Assembly: GCA_030637205.1 (NCBI GenBank)
Contig: DAOVVL010000006.1
Span: forward strand, 1-16,435
Direction: 5' to 3'
Length of the DNA stretch: 16,435 nt
Origin: Thalassospiraceae bacterium
Lineage (GTDB): Bacteria; Pseudomonadota; Alphaproteobacteria; Rhodospirillales; Magnetovibrionaceae
Under the pieces are notes generated by a model that was given only the letters and a program-made list of their open reading frames with translations, was not told where the DNA came from and made no database searches. Position numbers and translations under genes: made by a program. The stretch's first letter is position 1. Every line of letters begins with the position of its first letter. Below are positions 8,050 to 16,136 of this stretch, piece after piece.

Positions 8050-9348
8050 TCAGCCGGCTTCAGAACCGCGTTCAATGCGGTGCTTGAGTTTCAATAACTG
8101 GCGACGCCGGTCATCTTCGGCGAACAGCTGTTCAATGAAGTGCCCCTGAAACATTGAAATTCCGACCGAGTTGCCAAAATCAATGGCTTCGCGATTATCG
8201 CAACGCGTCAGGATCACACTATCCTTCCCGGCCTTTTCAACCAGGTCTTCCAGCTTTTTGCGTATTTCTTCGCCGCCATCAACCAGTTCGGGATGCCAAA
8301 TCACTTTCAGATAATCAACCCCAAGGCGCGCACGATCAATCATGGACATGGTCTGGTAAGTCAAACCATCCAGGCACAGGCGGTAGCCTTTTTCCTGAAT
8401 CATTTCGCGGGCAAACAAAAAAGCGCCGAGGTCGGAAAAGATATCGACGTTTTGAACTTCCAGCACCATTGAACCACGCCGGGATGCGGATATGCTTTCA
8501 TCAAACTGCATAAACTCGGGGCTGAGAATAGTTGAAATGTTTATGTTAAAACTGATGTCGCCCGATAGCATAAACTGGTCAGACCTCGACAGCATGGAAA
8601 GGATGCGGCGATCCAGACTTTCGGTCAGGTGCTGAAACAGCCAGCGGTTGGACGTTAAGTTGATGCCGGGCAACATGGTCTGGCGCAAATCCTGTATTGA
8701 GATATACAGCTCACTGAAGACCAGTTCCGGGATCAATTTCTTGGATACGTGACAGACAAACTGACGCCGCACCAGATTGGAAAGGTCGGTTCTTTTCAAT
8801 GCCTTGACGGTGCGCCCCAGGATGTCGGGGGTCAGCGGATCGCCGTGGTCCTGGCGTGCTTTTAATTGCGAGCGAACGTTTGAACGCGTATGTGTTTTTT
8901 CGTCTTCCGGCTTTATTTCCGCCATTTCCTGAATTTGAAGAACCAGTTCATCAAACTCGGTTTCGATGTCATACCACTTTACAAACTTCGCCTCGTCTGC
9001 ATTTTGGTCGTCAAACAGCGTGTCATCGCCAAACAGGAATTTAAGTTTTTGTGTTACGTCCTCAACCCGCGGCAGGGCATCGGATTTAAATACAAAAAAC
9101 AAATCCTGATTTTGCAGCGCAAACAACTGGCCCTGTAAATCCGAAACAAGACTTTCAAAACTGTTGGTAGCTGCACGAATATGGTGATCGCGTTTGTTGG
9201 CGGGCATCAGCGCCGAAATGTAAATGCGAACTGCCTTGCGCCCATCCTTGCGGCCTTCAAGACGGCGCATGTATTCCAGCAACAACTGTTCCTGGGTGCG
9301 TCGTTTTATATTTGACGAGGTTGCGGTTCCGGTTGGGGTTGCGGCCAT
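8050..9348 (-). CDS. Degenerate EAL-like domain protein, second of a paralogous pair
   Basis: A 432-aa protein. The C-terminal half aligns by eye to EAL c-di-GMP phosphodiesterases. ELY at 213-215 stands where EAL is expected, the NxS asparagine is Asn270 (NIS), Glu297 in LEVQ matches the ExTE glutamate, and Lys348 in DYLKV and FQGHF at 400-404 are kept. DDFGTG is reduced to LDGL (326-329), so the second aspartate is lost. The AEGVE block reads TRCD (381-384), with Arg in place of the first Glu. Phosphodiesterase activity is therefore unlikely (inference). Residues about 38-110 form a separate alpha/beta-looking region, followed by a charged linker. LVRRQ (192-196) precedes the EAL-like part. 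There is no membrane segment or signal peptide. The start is one base after the stop of the upstream paralogue, so the two are co-transcribed. The substrate, ligand and role are unknown. Confidence 0.85.
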   Translation of the reverse strand: MAATPTGTATSSNIKRRTQEQLLLEYMRRLEGRKDGRKAVRIYISALMPANKRDHHIRAATNSFESLVSDLQGQLFALQNQDLFFVFKSDALPRVEDVTQKLKFLFGDDTLFDDQNADEAKFVKWYDIETEFDELVLQIQEMAEIKPEDEKTHTRSNVRSQLKARQDHGDPLTPDILGRTVKALKRTDLSNLVRRQFVCHVSKKLIPELVFSELYISIQDLRQTMLPGINLTSNRWLFQHLTESLDRRILSMLSRSDQFMLSGDISFNINISTILSPEFMQFDESISASRRGSMVLEVQNVDIFSDLGAFLFAREMIQEKGYRLCLDGLTYQTMSMIDRARLGVDYLKVIWHPELVDGGEEIRKKLEDLVEKAGKDSVILTRCDNREAIDFGNSVGISMFQGHFIEQLFAEDDRRRQLLKLKHRIERGSEAG

Positions 9349-9349
9349 G

Positions 9350-10627
9350 TCAGATCAATCCCTTTTCTGCCATCGCTTCTACAACGCGATCGGTGAAGTG
9401 CCCCTGGAAGCAACGAATTCCAAGGCTTAATCCCCAGCTGACGCCTTCTTCGGAATCAACGCGCGCCAACACCACGCCGTTTTCGGGCATATTTTCGACC
9501 ACCTTTTTAATCTGGTCGGTGTGATCCTGACTGACGCCACCACGCACCTCCGGCCCCCATGACATTTTTATAAAGTCGGCACCAAGGACGCTTGGATCAA
9601 AAAAATGAAGGCTCAACGGATTTAACCCATCGACCAAAACTTTGTAGCCGTGATCATGCAGCCAGTCGCGTGTGCGGTTAAACGTGTGCATGTCGGAAAA
9701 AATATCAATGATCTGAATTTCGATAATCACCTGATCGGAATATTCGCCGACGATGGCATTAAACGTTTGAAATGACCGCGATAACACCGAAGACATATTC
9801 AAGTTCAGGCTGGTCTTACAATCCTGCATGGAAAAGTCCATCCGCGACATGGCTTCCAGAACGCGCGCATCCAGTGTTTCGGAAAGATATTGGAACAACC
9901 AGTTACTGGCGAAGATGTTTACCTTGGGCGCGATACGTTTGCGCAATTCTTCCATGGCAACATAATGTTCGCGAAATGCAATCACTTGCGCCTCTCCGGT
10001 AGAAACCAAAATAGCCGGTTGACGACGCACCAGATCACCGATGCGAACCTCCAGCAATTTTTGATTGATGGTGCCCAGCAGTTCCGGTTCCAGCGGGTCG
10101 CCCATCATCGTTTTGGCGGCGCGTCCTGTGGAAAGGCTTTCGGTCACAGCACCCTTTGCCGCTTCGGCCTGCTTGGCCAGATCAACCGTCGTATCTTCAA
10201 GGGCTTTGAAATCGCCTTGTTGGGTTAGGTCAAACCAGGTTGAGAAGTTATCTTCGGCGGACCCGTCTTCGCTTTGGGTTAGCGGGTCTTCGTGAAAAAT
10301 GGCGCGCACGCGAAAAACCGTGTCGTCGACATCATCTACCGGCACATTGCGACACAACAACACCGCATCATCGTTGAGCATATAAAACGCCTGCACGTCC
10401 TGCTTTGCGGTCAGCGCATCGATGGACCGCTTGGCCATGCGCAGGAAATGCGGCTGGCGGTGCGACGAGCGCAACTGGGAAAGGTGCAGGTGAATGGCAA
10501 AATAGCTGCCGGAATTTCCACGGATGCGCTGCAGAATATCCAGCAGGCGTGCTTCCTTGCTTTTCATTTCCTGACCGCCGCCGGAAATGACCTGGGAACC
10601 TTGGGAAACTTGGGAATAGTCGGCCAT
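9350..10627 (-). CDS. Degenerate EAL-like domain protein, first of a paralogous pair
   Basis: A 425-aa paralogue of the downstream protein. Shared blocks are GDPLxPxxLG, LVRRQ (199-203), NWLFQxLxExLDxRxL (242-257), ExQxxDIFSD (303-312), the DGL motif (333-335) and FQGHF (407-411). EHY (220-222) replaces EAL; Asn277 (NMS), Glu303, Asp333, Lys354 and Gln408 are retained. The second aspartate of DDFG is Gly334, and the AEGVE block reads ARVD (388-391), with Arg389 for the first Glu. It is probably a non-catalytic EAL fold that may bind c-di-GMP or a protein partner (inference). The N-terminal region (about 40-112) has a strand-helix-strand look, with YMLNDDAVLLC resembling a degraded GGDEF hairpin; this is weak. 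There is no membrane segment. It is the first gene of a two-gene unit divergent from the phosphatase gene. Confidence 0.85.
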   Translation of the reverse strand: MADYSQVSQGSQVISGGGQEMKSKEARLLDILQRIRGNSGSYFAIHLHLSQLRSSHRQPHFLRMAKRSIDALTAKQDVQAFYMLNDDAVLLCRNVPVDDVDDTVFRVRAIFHEDPLTQSEDGSAEDNFSTWFDLTQQGDFKALEDTTVDLAKQAEAAKGAVTESLSTGRAAKTMMGDPLEPELLGTINQKLLEVRIGDLVRRQPAILVSTGEAQVIAFREHYVAMEELRKRIAPKVNIFASNWLFQYLSETLDARVLEAMSRMDFSMQDCKTSLNLNMSSVLSRSFQTFNAIVGEYSDQVIIEIQIIDIFSDMHTFNRTRDWLHDHGYKVLVDGLNPLSLHFFDPSVLGADFIKMSWGPEVRGGVSQDHTDQIKKVVENMPENGVVLARVDSEEGVSWGLSLGIRCFQGHFTDRVVEAMAEKGLI

Positions 10628-10840
10628 AAAGGCCCCCGCTTAGTGGTAAATGCCTAGTTAAAAACAATGTTAAGGCCAAGAAGTTAAAAGGCAATGACCG
10701 AAACCCGATGTAATGCTTTGCTTTCAAAAAATCCGAAAAAATCATTTAATGTCCGTTTTGAGCCATTTTTGCGCACCCGCCGCCGGGTCAGCGGGCTCTG
10801 CACTTGGCGAAATCTGCCCAAAACCCCTAAGATTTGGCCC
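10628..10840. promoter_or_regulatory. Divergent intergenic region between the EAL-like pair and the phosphatase gene
   Basis: A 213-nt gap that should hold promoters for both directions. It includes an AT-rich stretch at 10645-10695. A near-perfect direct repeat, AGTTAAAAACAATG (10656-10669) and AGTTAAAAGGCAATG (10682-10696), recurs at 26-bp spacing. A short inverted repeat, AAATCT (10810-10815) / AGATTT (10830-10835), lies just before the chosen phosphatase start. I cannot place -35/-10 hexamers with confidence. The phosphatase frame is open through part of this gap, from an ATG at 10694, but its translation does not look like protein. Confidence 0.4.
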
Positions 10841-11584
10841 ATGAGCAGCCCCCGCGCCCCCAATGATGGACCCGCCAATGCGCGCCCCGCCAGCATCCCT
10901 GCGGGCAAACGTGTCTATGCCATCGGCGATGTGCATGGGCGCCTCGACCTTCTCGACCAACTTCTGGCGCACATCCAAACAGATGCGCAAAAATTCACCG
11001 GCGAAAAGGTATTGGTGATGTTGGGCGATCTGGTCGATCGCGGGCCCAATTCCAAAGGCGTGCTGGAGCGGTTTGCCAAGCCGGCGTCTAATGGCTTCAA
11101 AACGGTGCTGATCAAGGGCAACCACGAAGCGATGATGCTCGATTTCATCGACGGCCTGGACGACAGTTACGACTGGCTGTCCAATGGCGGCATGGAAACG
11201 CTGAGCAGTTTTGGCATTGATCCATGGCACCGCGATATTGACGAGCTTCGCATCGAGTTCAAATCCAAGCTCAAACCAGCCCATCTTGAGGTACTTAAAT
11301 CGATGCGCCAAAAACATCGCATCGGTGACTACCTGTTCGTTCATGCCGGAATCAGGCCAGACGTTGCGCTGAAAGATCAGGACCCCGACGACCTGATGTG
11401 GATCCGGCGCACCTTTCTCGACCACAAGGGCGACTTTGGCTTCACCGTGGTCCACGGCCATTCGGTCCGCGAAAAGCCGGAAATCCGCACCAACCGGATC
11501 GGCATCGATACCGGCGCCTGGATGAGCGAGCGCCTGAGCGCCCTGGTGTTGGATGGCACCGATCAACGCTTTTTGCACACCTGA
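10841..11584 (+). CDS. Metallophosphoesterase (PPP-type serine/threonine phosphatase or diadenosine tetraphosphatase family)
   Basis: A 247-aa protein with the full calcineurin-like metal-binding set: GDVHG (29-33), GDLVDRG (62-68), GNHE (93-96), VHAG (167-170) and HGH (205-207), ending with IDTGAW (222-227). This is the pattern of bacterial PPP-family phosphatases and symmetrical Ap4A hydrolases. The substrate cannot be told from the sequence. I chose ATG 10841, about 25 residues before the first motif, which is usual for the family. A longer frame from 10694 would add 49 residues (basic, with Cys and Trp) that look non-coding. Neither start has a strong Shine-Dalgarno sequence. No signal peptide or membrane segment is visible, so it is probably cytoplasmic. 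It is followed by a 136-nt gap and appears to be a single gene. Confidence 0.88.
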   Translation: MSSPRAPNDGPANARPASIPAGKRVYAIGDVHGRLDLLDQLLAHIQTDAQKFTGEKVLVMLGDLVDRGPNSKGVLERFAKPASNGFKTVLIKGNHEAMMLDFIDGLDDSYDWLSNGGMETLSSFGIDPWHRDIDELRIEFKSKLKPAHLEVLKSMRQKHRIGDYLFVHAGIRPDVALKDQDPDDLMWIRRTFLDHKGDFGFTVVHGHSVREKPEIRTNRIGIDTGAWMSERLSALVLDGTDQRFLHT

Positions 11585-11703
11585 GATGAGCCGCAACGCG
11601 CGGGCGTGCGCGCCATCACATGTGGGCCAGCCTCAGCCATGCTAATTCATTGAATGGGCTATCTTTTCAGGGAACGGCGAAGCGTGTTAGGGTCGCCACA
11701 GCA

Positions 11704-11710
11704 AAAGGAG
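11704..11710 (+). promoter_or_regulatory. Ribosome-binding site of the UDP-glucuronate decarboxylase gene
   Basis: AAAGGAG ends 10 nt before ATG 11721, a strong match. A second in-frame ATG at 11727 would be 16 nt away, so the first is preferred. The rest of the 11585-11720 gap has no convincing terminator; a promoter is expected there but is not clearly readable. Confidence 0.6.
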
Positions 11711-11720
11711 TGGGGCCGTC

Positions 11721-12671
11721 ATGGTCATGTTTTCAAGAAAGCGCGTTCTGGTCACCGGCGGTGCCGGTTTTTTAGGCTCGCACCTGTGTGAACGCCTTTT
11801 GGCTGACGGTAACGACGTGATTTGTGTCGATAACTTTTTCACCGGGCCGCGTGAAAATATCATCGGGCTGATGGACGATCCCCATTTCGAGGTCATGCGC
11901 CACGACGTAACCTTCCCGTTATTTGTCGAGGTTGACGAGATTTACAATCTGGCATGCCCGGCGTCGCCCATTCACTATCAACACAACCCGGTGCAAACCA
12001 CCAAAACCAGCGTTCATGGTGCCATCAACATGCTGGGGCTGGCCAAGCGGCTGGGGGCCACAATTTTGCAGGCCTCAACATCAGAAGTTTACGGCGACCC
12101 CACCGTGCATCCCCAGACCGAGGATTACCATGGCAACGTCAACCCCATTGGCCCGCGCGCGTGTTACGACGAAGGCAAACGCTGCGCCGAAACGCTGTTT
12201 TTTGATTACCACCGCGAACGCGATCTGGAAATCAGGGTGGCGCGCATTTTCAACACTTATGGTCCGCGCATGCACCCAAATGACGGGCGCGTGGTTTCCA
12301 ACTTCATCATGCAGGCGCTGGCAAACGATCCCATCACCATTTACGGCGACGGGGAACAAACCCGCTCGTTCTGTTATGTCGATGATTTAATCGAAGGGCT
12401 GGTTCGCTTAATGGGCGCGCCCAACGGAAATTGTGTTCCGGTTAATCTGGGAAATCCCGGCGAATTCACCATCAAGGAACTGGCGAGCCAGGTTATTGAG
12501 CAGACCGGATCAAAATCGGAACTGGTGTTTGAGCCCTTACCGCAAGACGATCCGATGCAGCGTTGCCCCGATATTGGCCGGGCGCGTGAAATGATTGATT
12601 GGCAGCCCACGGTGCAGTTAACACAAGGGTTGGAAAAAACCATTGCCTACTTCAAGGCTTTGCGCGACTAG
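11721..12671 (+). CDS. uxs: UDP-glucuronate decarboxylase (UDP-xylose synthase)
   Basis: A 316-aa extended short-chain dehydrogenase that converts UDP-glucuronate to UDP-xylose through a bound-NAD oxidation/decarboxylation/reduction cycle. The NAD-binding motif TGGAGFLGSH is at residues 12-21, the TSE of the active site at 120-122 and the catalytic YxxxK is Tyr149-Lys153 (YDEGK). Subfamily-specific blocks separate it from GalE- and RmlB-type enzymes: HDVTFPLFVEVDEIYNLACP (61-80), ASPIHYQHNPVQTTKTSV (81-98) and RIFNTYGPRMHPNDGRVVSN (175-194). Length fits bacterial soluble UXS without the N-terminal membrane anchor of animal enzymes. The gap to hldE is 16 nt, so the two are probably co-transcribed. 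UDP-xylose would feed LPS or exopolysaccharide synthesis, but no glycosyltransferase lies in the window. Confidence 0.93.
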   Translation: MVMFSRKRVLVTGGAGFLGSHLCERLLADGNDVICVDNFFTGPRENIIGLMDDPHFEVMRHDVTFPLFVEVDEIYNLACPASPIHYQHNPVQTTKTSVHGAINMLGLAKRLGATILQASTSEVYGDPTVHPQTEDYHGNVNPIGPRACYDEGKRCAETLFFDYHRERDLEIRVARIFNTYGPRMHPNDGRVVSNFIMQALANDPITIYGDGEQTRSFCYVDDLIEGLVRLMGAPNGNCVPVNLGNPGEFTIKELASQVIEQTGSKSELVFEPLPQDDPMQRCPDIGRAREMIDWQPTVQLTQGLEKTIAYFKALRD

Positions 12672-12678
12672 TAACGTT

Positions 12679-12683
12679 GGAGA
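12679..12683 (+). promoter_or_regulatory. Ribosome-binding site deciding the hldE start
   Basis: GGAGA lies 4 nt before ATG 12688. This favours that start over the in-frame ATG at 12643, which lies inside the upstream decarboxylase gene. Confidence 0.6.
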
Positions 12684-12687
12684 AAAC

Positions 12688-14166
12688 ATGGACCCCAAAA
12701 GCGATCCCAAACCGCTACCAAAGCCACTGGTCGAACGCCTGCAAGACGCCAGCGTCTTTACGCTGGGCGATATCATGCTCGATCGCTACGTCAGCGGCAC
12801 CGTGGATCGCATATCACCCGAAGCGCCGATCACCGTGTTACACATCAGCCGTGAAAAAGTCATGCTCGGCGGTGTCGGCAACGTGGCGGCCAACATTGCG
12901 GCGCTGAACGGGCGCGGTCATCTAGCGGCCACCATCGGCGAAGACGGGGCCGGCGAAGAAGTGCGGCGCTTAAGTAACGCGCTTTCAAGCATTGAAGCGG
13001 GGCTGGTCGCGCAAGCGCCGCGCCCGACCACGATCAAGACCCGGTTCGTTGCCGGAACCCAGCAGATGATGCGCGCGGATGTCGAAGATACGCGCGATGT
13101 CGAGGGTGACGTTGGCGAACAATTGCTGGGCATCGTGAACGGGAACATAAAAAAACATGGCGCGCTGGTGCTGTCTGATTACGGCAAGGGCGTTTTAAGT
13201 CTCGATGTCGTAAGTGCCGCCATCAAGGCTGCCAACAAGGCGGGCGTTCCGGTAGTGGTCGACCCGAAGGGTGCAGATTATTCGCGCTACCAAGGCGCCG
13301 ACGTGATTACGCCCAACAAAAAAGAACTGGCCGAAGCTTCAAACATGACCACCGAAACCGATGCCGAAGTGGTTAAAGCGGCGCGCCACATCATGGACAA
13401 AACTTCTATCAAGTGTGTGCTGGCCACAAGAAGTGCAGACGGCATGAGCGTGATCGACGCATCCGGCGACGTGGTTCACATGAAGGCGCAAGCGTTGGAC
13501 GTGTTCGATGTTTCGGGCGCCGGCGACACCGTGGTTGCGGTGTTGGCGCTGGGGCTGGCCGCAGGCGGCAGCGTGGTCGAAGCGGCCCAAATCGCCAACG
13601 TGGCGGCCGGCATCGTGGTCGCCAAGACCGGCACCGCGACGGTCAGTTTAAGCGAGCTATCGCACAGCCTGCATCACCGCGACCTTGACCAGGCCGAAGC
13701 CAAGGCGCTGGGTGCCGATGATGCACAAAGCCGCATCGAACAATGGCGCGAACGGGGTTTGAAGATCGGCTTCACCAACGGCTGCTTCGATCTGTTACAC
13801 CCCGGCCACATTTCATTGTTAAGCGAGGCCCGTGGCCAATGCGACCGTCTTGTGGTGGGGCTGAATTCCGACGCTTCCGTGGCGCGGCTTAAAGGCAGCG
13901 ATCGCCCGATCCAGGTTGAGGCGGCGCGCACCGCGGTGCTGGGCGCCTTGAGTGACGTCGATGCCATCGTGGTATTTTCTGATGACACGCCCTTGAACCT
14001 GATCGAAGCCCTGCGCCCCGATGTGTTGATCAAGGGCGCGGATTACGCCAAAAAAGACGTGGTCGGCGGCGATGTGGTCGAAGCCTACGGCGGACGGGTG
14101 CATCTGGCGAAAATTGAGGCCGGCCATTCCACCACCGGCACGGTCAAGCGGCTCAAAGACAAATAA
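12688..14166 (+). CDS. hldE: Bifunctional heptose-7-phosphate kinase / heptose-1-phosphate adenylyltransferase
   Basis: HldE (RfaE) makes ADP-heptose for the LPS inner core: the N-terminal ribokinase-family domain phosphorylates heptose 7-phosphate, and the C-terminal nucleotidyltransferase domain adds AMP. The 492-aa product has both halves. The kinase half shows GDIMLDRYVSGTVDRISPE (27-45), GGVGNVAANIAALN (61-74) and the catalytic DVSGAGD (274-280). The cytidylyltransferase-like half shows FTNGCFDLLHPGH (362-374), with HxGH at 371-374, then GLNSDASVARLKG and a STTGTVKRLKDK end. Length is slightly above the E. coli enzyme. ATG 12688 has a Shine-Dalgarno sequence and avoids overlap with the upstream gene. 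Other ADP-heptose genes (gmhA, gmhB, hldD) are not in the window. It converges on the penicillin-binding protein gene with 3 nt between stops. Confidence 0.95.
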   Translation: MDPKSDPKPLPKPLVERLQDASVFTLGDIMLDRYVSGTVDRISPEAPITVLHISREKVMLGGVGNVAANIAALNGRGHLAATIGEDGAGEEVRRLSNALSSIEAGLVAQAPRPTTIKTRFVAGTQQMMRADVEDTRDVEGDVGEQLLGIVNGNIKKHGALVLSDYGKGVLSLDVVSAAIKAANKAGVPVVVDPKGADYSRYQGADVITPNKKELAEASNMTTETDAEVVKAARHIMDKTSIKCVLATRSADGMSVIDASGDVVHMKAQALDVFDVSGAGDTVVAVLALGLAAGGSVVEAAQIANVAAGIVVAKTGTATVSLSELSHSLHHRDLDQAEAKALGADDAQSRIEQWRERGLKIGFTNGCFDLLHPGHISLLSEARGQCDRLVVGLNSDASVARLKGSDRPIQVEAARTAVLGALSDVDAIVVFSDDTPLNLIEALRPDVLIKGADYAKKDVVGGDVVEAYGGRVHLAKIEAGHSTTGTVKRLKDK

Positions 14167-14169
14167 GTC

Positions 14170-16101
14170 CTATTTCCCGAAAATACTTTCAAATAGTTGC
14201 TCGAAGATATTCGGGCCGCTGGATTTTTTGCGCGCCTTCTCGCCTTCAGGTTCTGCTTTAGAATCCGGCACAATCGCAGGCCAGTTTTTCACCAAAGATG
14301 TTGGCGCCGCTGCCGCCATGAAATCTTTCCAGATCAATGCCGGAAGCGACCCCCCGGTGACGCCCTTCATCGGGCTGGCATCATCGTTGCCCATCCACAC
14401 GCCCGCCACCAGATCAGGCGTGAAACCAACGAACCACGCGTCGCGGTAATCCTGACTTGTGCCGGTCTTGCCCGCCACCAGGCGGCCGCGCAAGCGGGCA
14501 TTTTTGCCGGTACCTTTTTGATTGGTGATCACGCTGGAAAGCATGTCGCGCATATGGCCAACGTCTTGGGGCTTCACCATGCGCCCCGGCCCCGACCCGG
14601 TGCGCGTATAAAGAACGGTTCCATCGGCCCCCTTGATTTCGCTGATGGCGTACGGCCACACCCCGAAGCCGCCGTTAGCGAACACCGCGTATGCCGACGT
14701 GAGTTCCACCAACGTGGTTTCACCCACACCCAGCGCCAACGCCGGGGTCGATACCAATGGCCCCGAAAGGCCCAAACGCCGCGCTGCGTCTTTGACGTTC
14801 TCGCGGCCCGCGCGTTCAGACACTGTGACCGCCACCGTATTGATGGAACGCACTAATGCATCGCTTAAACTGACATCGCCAATAAATTCACGTTTGAAAT
14901 TTTTCGGCGACCAGCCGTCGATGGTCAGCGGCGCGTCGGTTAATTTGGTTTCAGGTTTCAGGCCCGCTTCCAGACCTGCCAGATACACCACCGGCTTGAA
15001 CGCCGAACCGGGCTGGCGCTGGGCCTGCACGGCGCGATTAAAACCGCTGCGTTTCAAATTCTTGCCGCCGATCATCGCCAGCAACGCGCCCGATGGGTCC
15101 ATCGCCACCAGGGCCACCTCGCCGGCATTTCGTTTTTCCGCCGTGCCGCCGGCCTTCATCCATACCTTGATGGTTCTTTCGGCAAGTTTCTGGGTGCGTG
15201 TATTTAACGTGGTGGTCACGACCACGTCGCGGTCCAGCGTCACAAAATCCGGTACCAGCGACAGCACCCAGTTGGCAAAGTGGCGCCCCGCAACGCTGCT
15301 TGTTTTAGGCCGCACGTTCTTCCACGTTTTATTGGCCCGTGCCAGATCCGCATCTTTTTCGTTCAGGTAGCCCGCCGCCACCATGTTGAGCAGCACCTGC
15401 TGCGCGCGCGCGGCGGCTATGTCGGGGTTTGAAATGGGATTGTACTTGTTTGGGCCTTTCAACATGCCCGCCAGCATGGCGGCCTCAAAGGTGCCGAGCT
15501 TTTTCACATCGCGGCTAAAATAATGTTGAGACGCCGCCGCCACGCCGTAGACTCCGGAGCCAAAATAAACCCGGTTTAAATAGATGGTGAAAATCTGGTC
15601 TTTGGAAAACTTCGCTTCCAGCCACAGCGCCAGCAACGTTTCCTGAACCTTGCGCTTTAAGGTGCGATCCGAGCTCAGGAAAAGATTTTTCGCCGCCTGT
15701 TGGGTAATGGTCGAGCCGCCCTGGCGGATGCCGCCCGATTTCAGGTTCACAAACGCGGCCCGCGCGATGGAAATAAAATCAATGCCGATGTGGTCGTAAA
15801 AACGCCGGTCCTCGGTGGCCAAAATGGCGTGGGGAAGTTGCGGCGGCAGCTCGCTGATAGAGGTAACCGGCTCCGCGTACACATCGCCTGAACGCGCCAG
15901 CAACACGCCGTCAGCTGAAAACACCCGCACGGTCGGCTTTTTGGTCGCGACAATGGCTGTATCCACATCGGGAACATCCCACGCCACCAACGCCAACAGG
16001 CCGGTTAGTGCAATCACGCCCCACACGGATGCGACCGCGCCCCAATACACAATGGTTTTCAGGTTTGAGCGTTTCTTTTTAGGTTTAGACTTTTTAGACA
16101 T
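14170..16101 (-). CDS. Class A penicillin-binding protein (PBP1A family; transglycosylase/transpeptidase)
   Basis: A 643-aa bifunctional peptidoglycan synthase anchored in the inner membrane. A short Lys-rich cytoplasmic tail (1-15) precedes one membrane helix (about 18-42). The glycosyltransferase family 51 domain has the catalytic Glu97 in ATEDRRFYDH (95-104), GGSTITQQ (128-135) and a KRKVQE block at 149-154. The transpeptidase domain has SAFK (366-369, nucleophile Ser366), SIN (419-421) and KTGT (545-548). All catalytic motifs are intact. At 643 aa it is about 200 residues shorter than E. coli PBP1A, with little room between the two catalytic domains for the large inserted domain of that protein, so PbpC- or PBP2D-like naming is also possible. 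The tail is charged and rich in Lys/Glu. It lies 35 nt downstream of gyrB on the same strand. Confidence 0.94.
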   Translation of the reverse strand: MSKKSKPKKKRSNLKTIVYWGAVASVWGVIALTGLLALVAWDVPDVDTAIVATKKPTVRVFSADGVLLARSGDVYAEPVTSISELPPQLPHAILATEDRRFYDHIGIDFISIARAAFVNLKSGGIRQGGSTITQQAAKNLFLSSDRTLKRKVQETLLALWLEAKFSKDQIFTIYLNRVYFGSGVYGVAAASQHYFSRDVKKLGTFEAAMLAGMLKGPNKYNPISNPDIAAARAQQVLLNMVAAGYLNEKDADLARANKTWKNVRPKTSSVAGRHFANWVLSLVPDFVTLDRDVVVTTTLNTRTQKLAERTIKVWMKAGGTAEKRNAGEVALVAMDPSGALLAMIGGKNLKRSGFNRAVQAQRQPGSAFKPVVYLAGLEAGLKPETKLTDAPLTIDGWSPKNFKREFIGDVSLSDALVRSINTVAVTVSERAGRENVKDAARRLGLSGPLVSTPALALGVGETTLVELTSAYAVFANGGFGVWPYAISEIKGADGTVLYTRTGSGPGRMVKPQDVGHMRDMLSSVITNQKGTGKNARLRGRLVAGKTGTSQDYRDAWFVGFTPDLVAGVWMGNDDASPMKGVTGGSLPALIWKDFMAAAAPTSLVKNWPAIVPDSKAEPEGEKARKKSSGPNIFEQLFESIFGK

Positions 16102-16136
16102 GAGGCGTTTATGCGCACCCAGCAGTTAACGGGGCC

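Noticed and set aside
10694..10840. 49-residue N-terminal extension of the phosphatase
   Set aside because: The frame is open, but the translation is basic with scattered Cys and Trp and overlaps a promoter-like AT-rich stretch. The shorter start fits family length better.
10742..11596. A 284-codon minus-strand open frame
   Set aside because: It is antisense to the metallophosphatase, whose motifs are complete. The shadow translation shows no family signature.
11585..11660. Possible terminator hairpin after the phosphatase gene
   Set aside because: A GCGCG/CGCGC stem is present near 11598-11613 but is short and has no following T-run. The later TTTT (11663-11666) has only a four-base stem before it.
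14633..15370. A 245-codon plus-strand open frame
   Set aside because: It is antisense to the penicillin-binding protein, which has intact SxxK, SxN and KTGT motifs. The shadow is Ser/Arg/Pro-rich and not protein-like.
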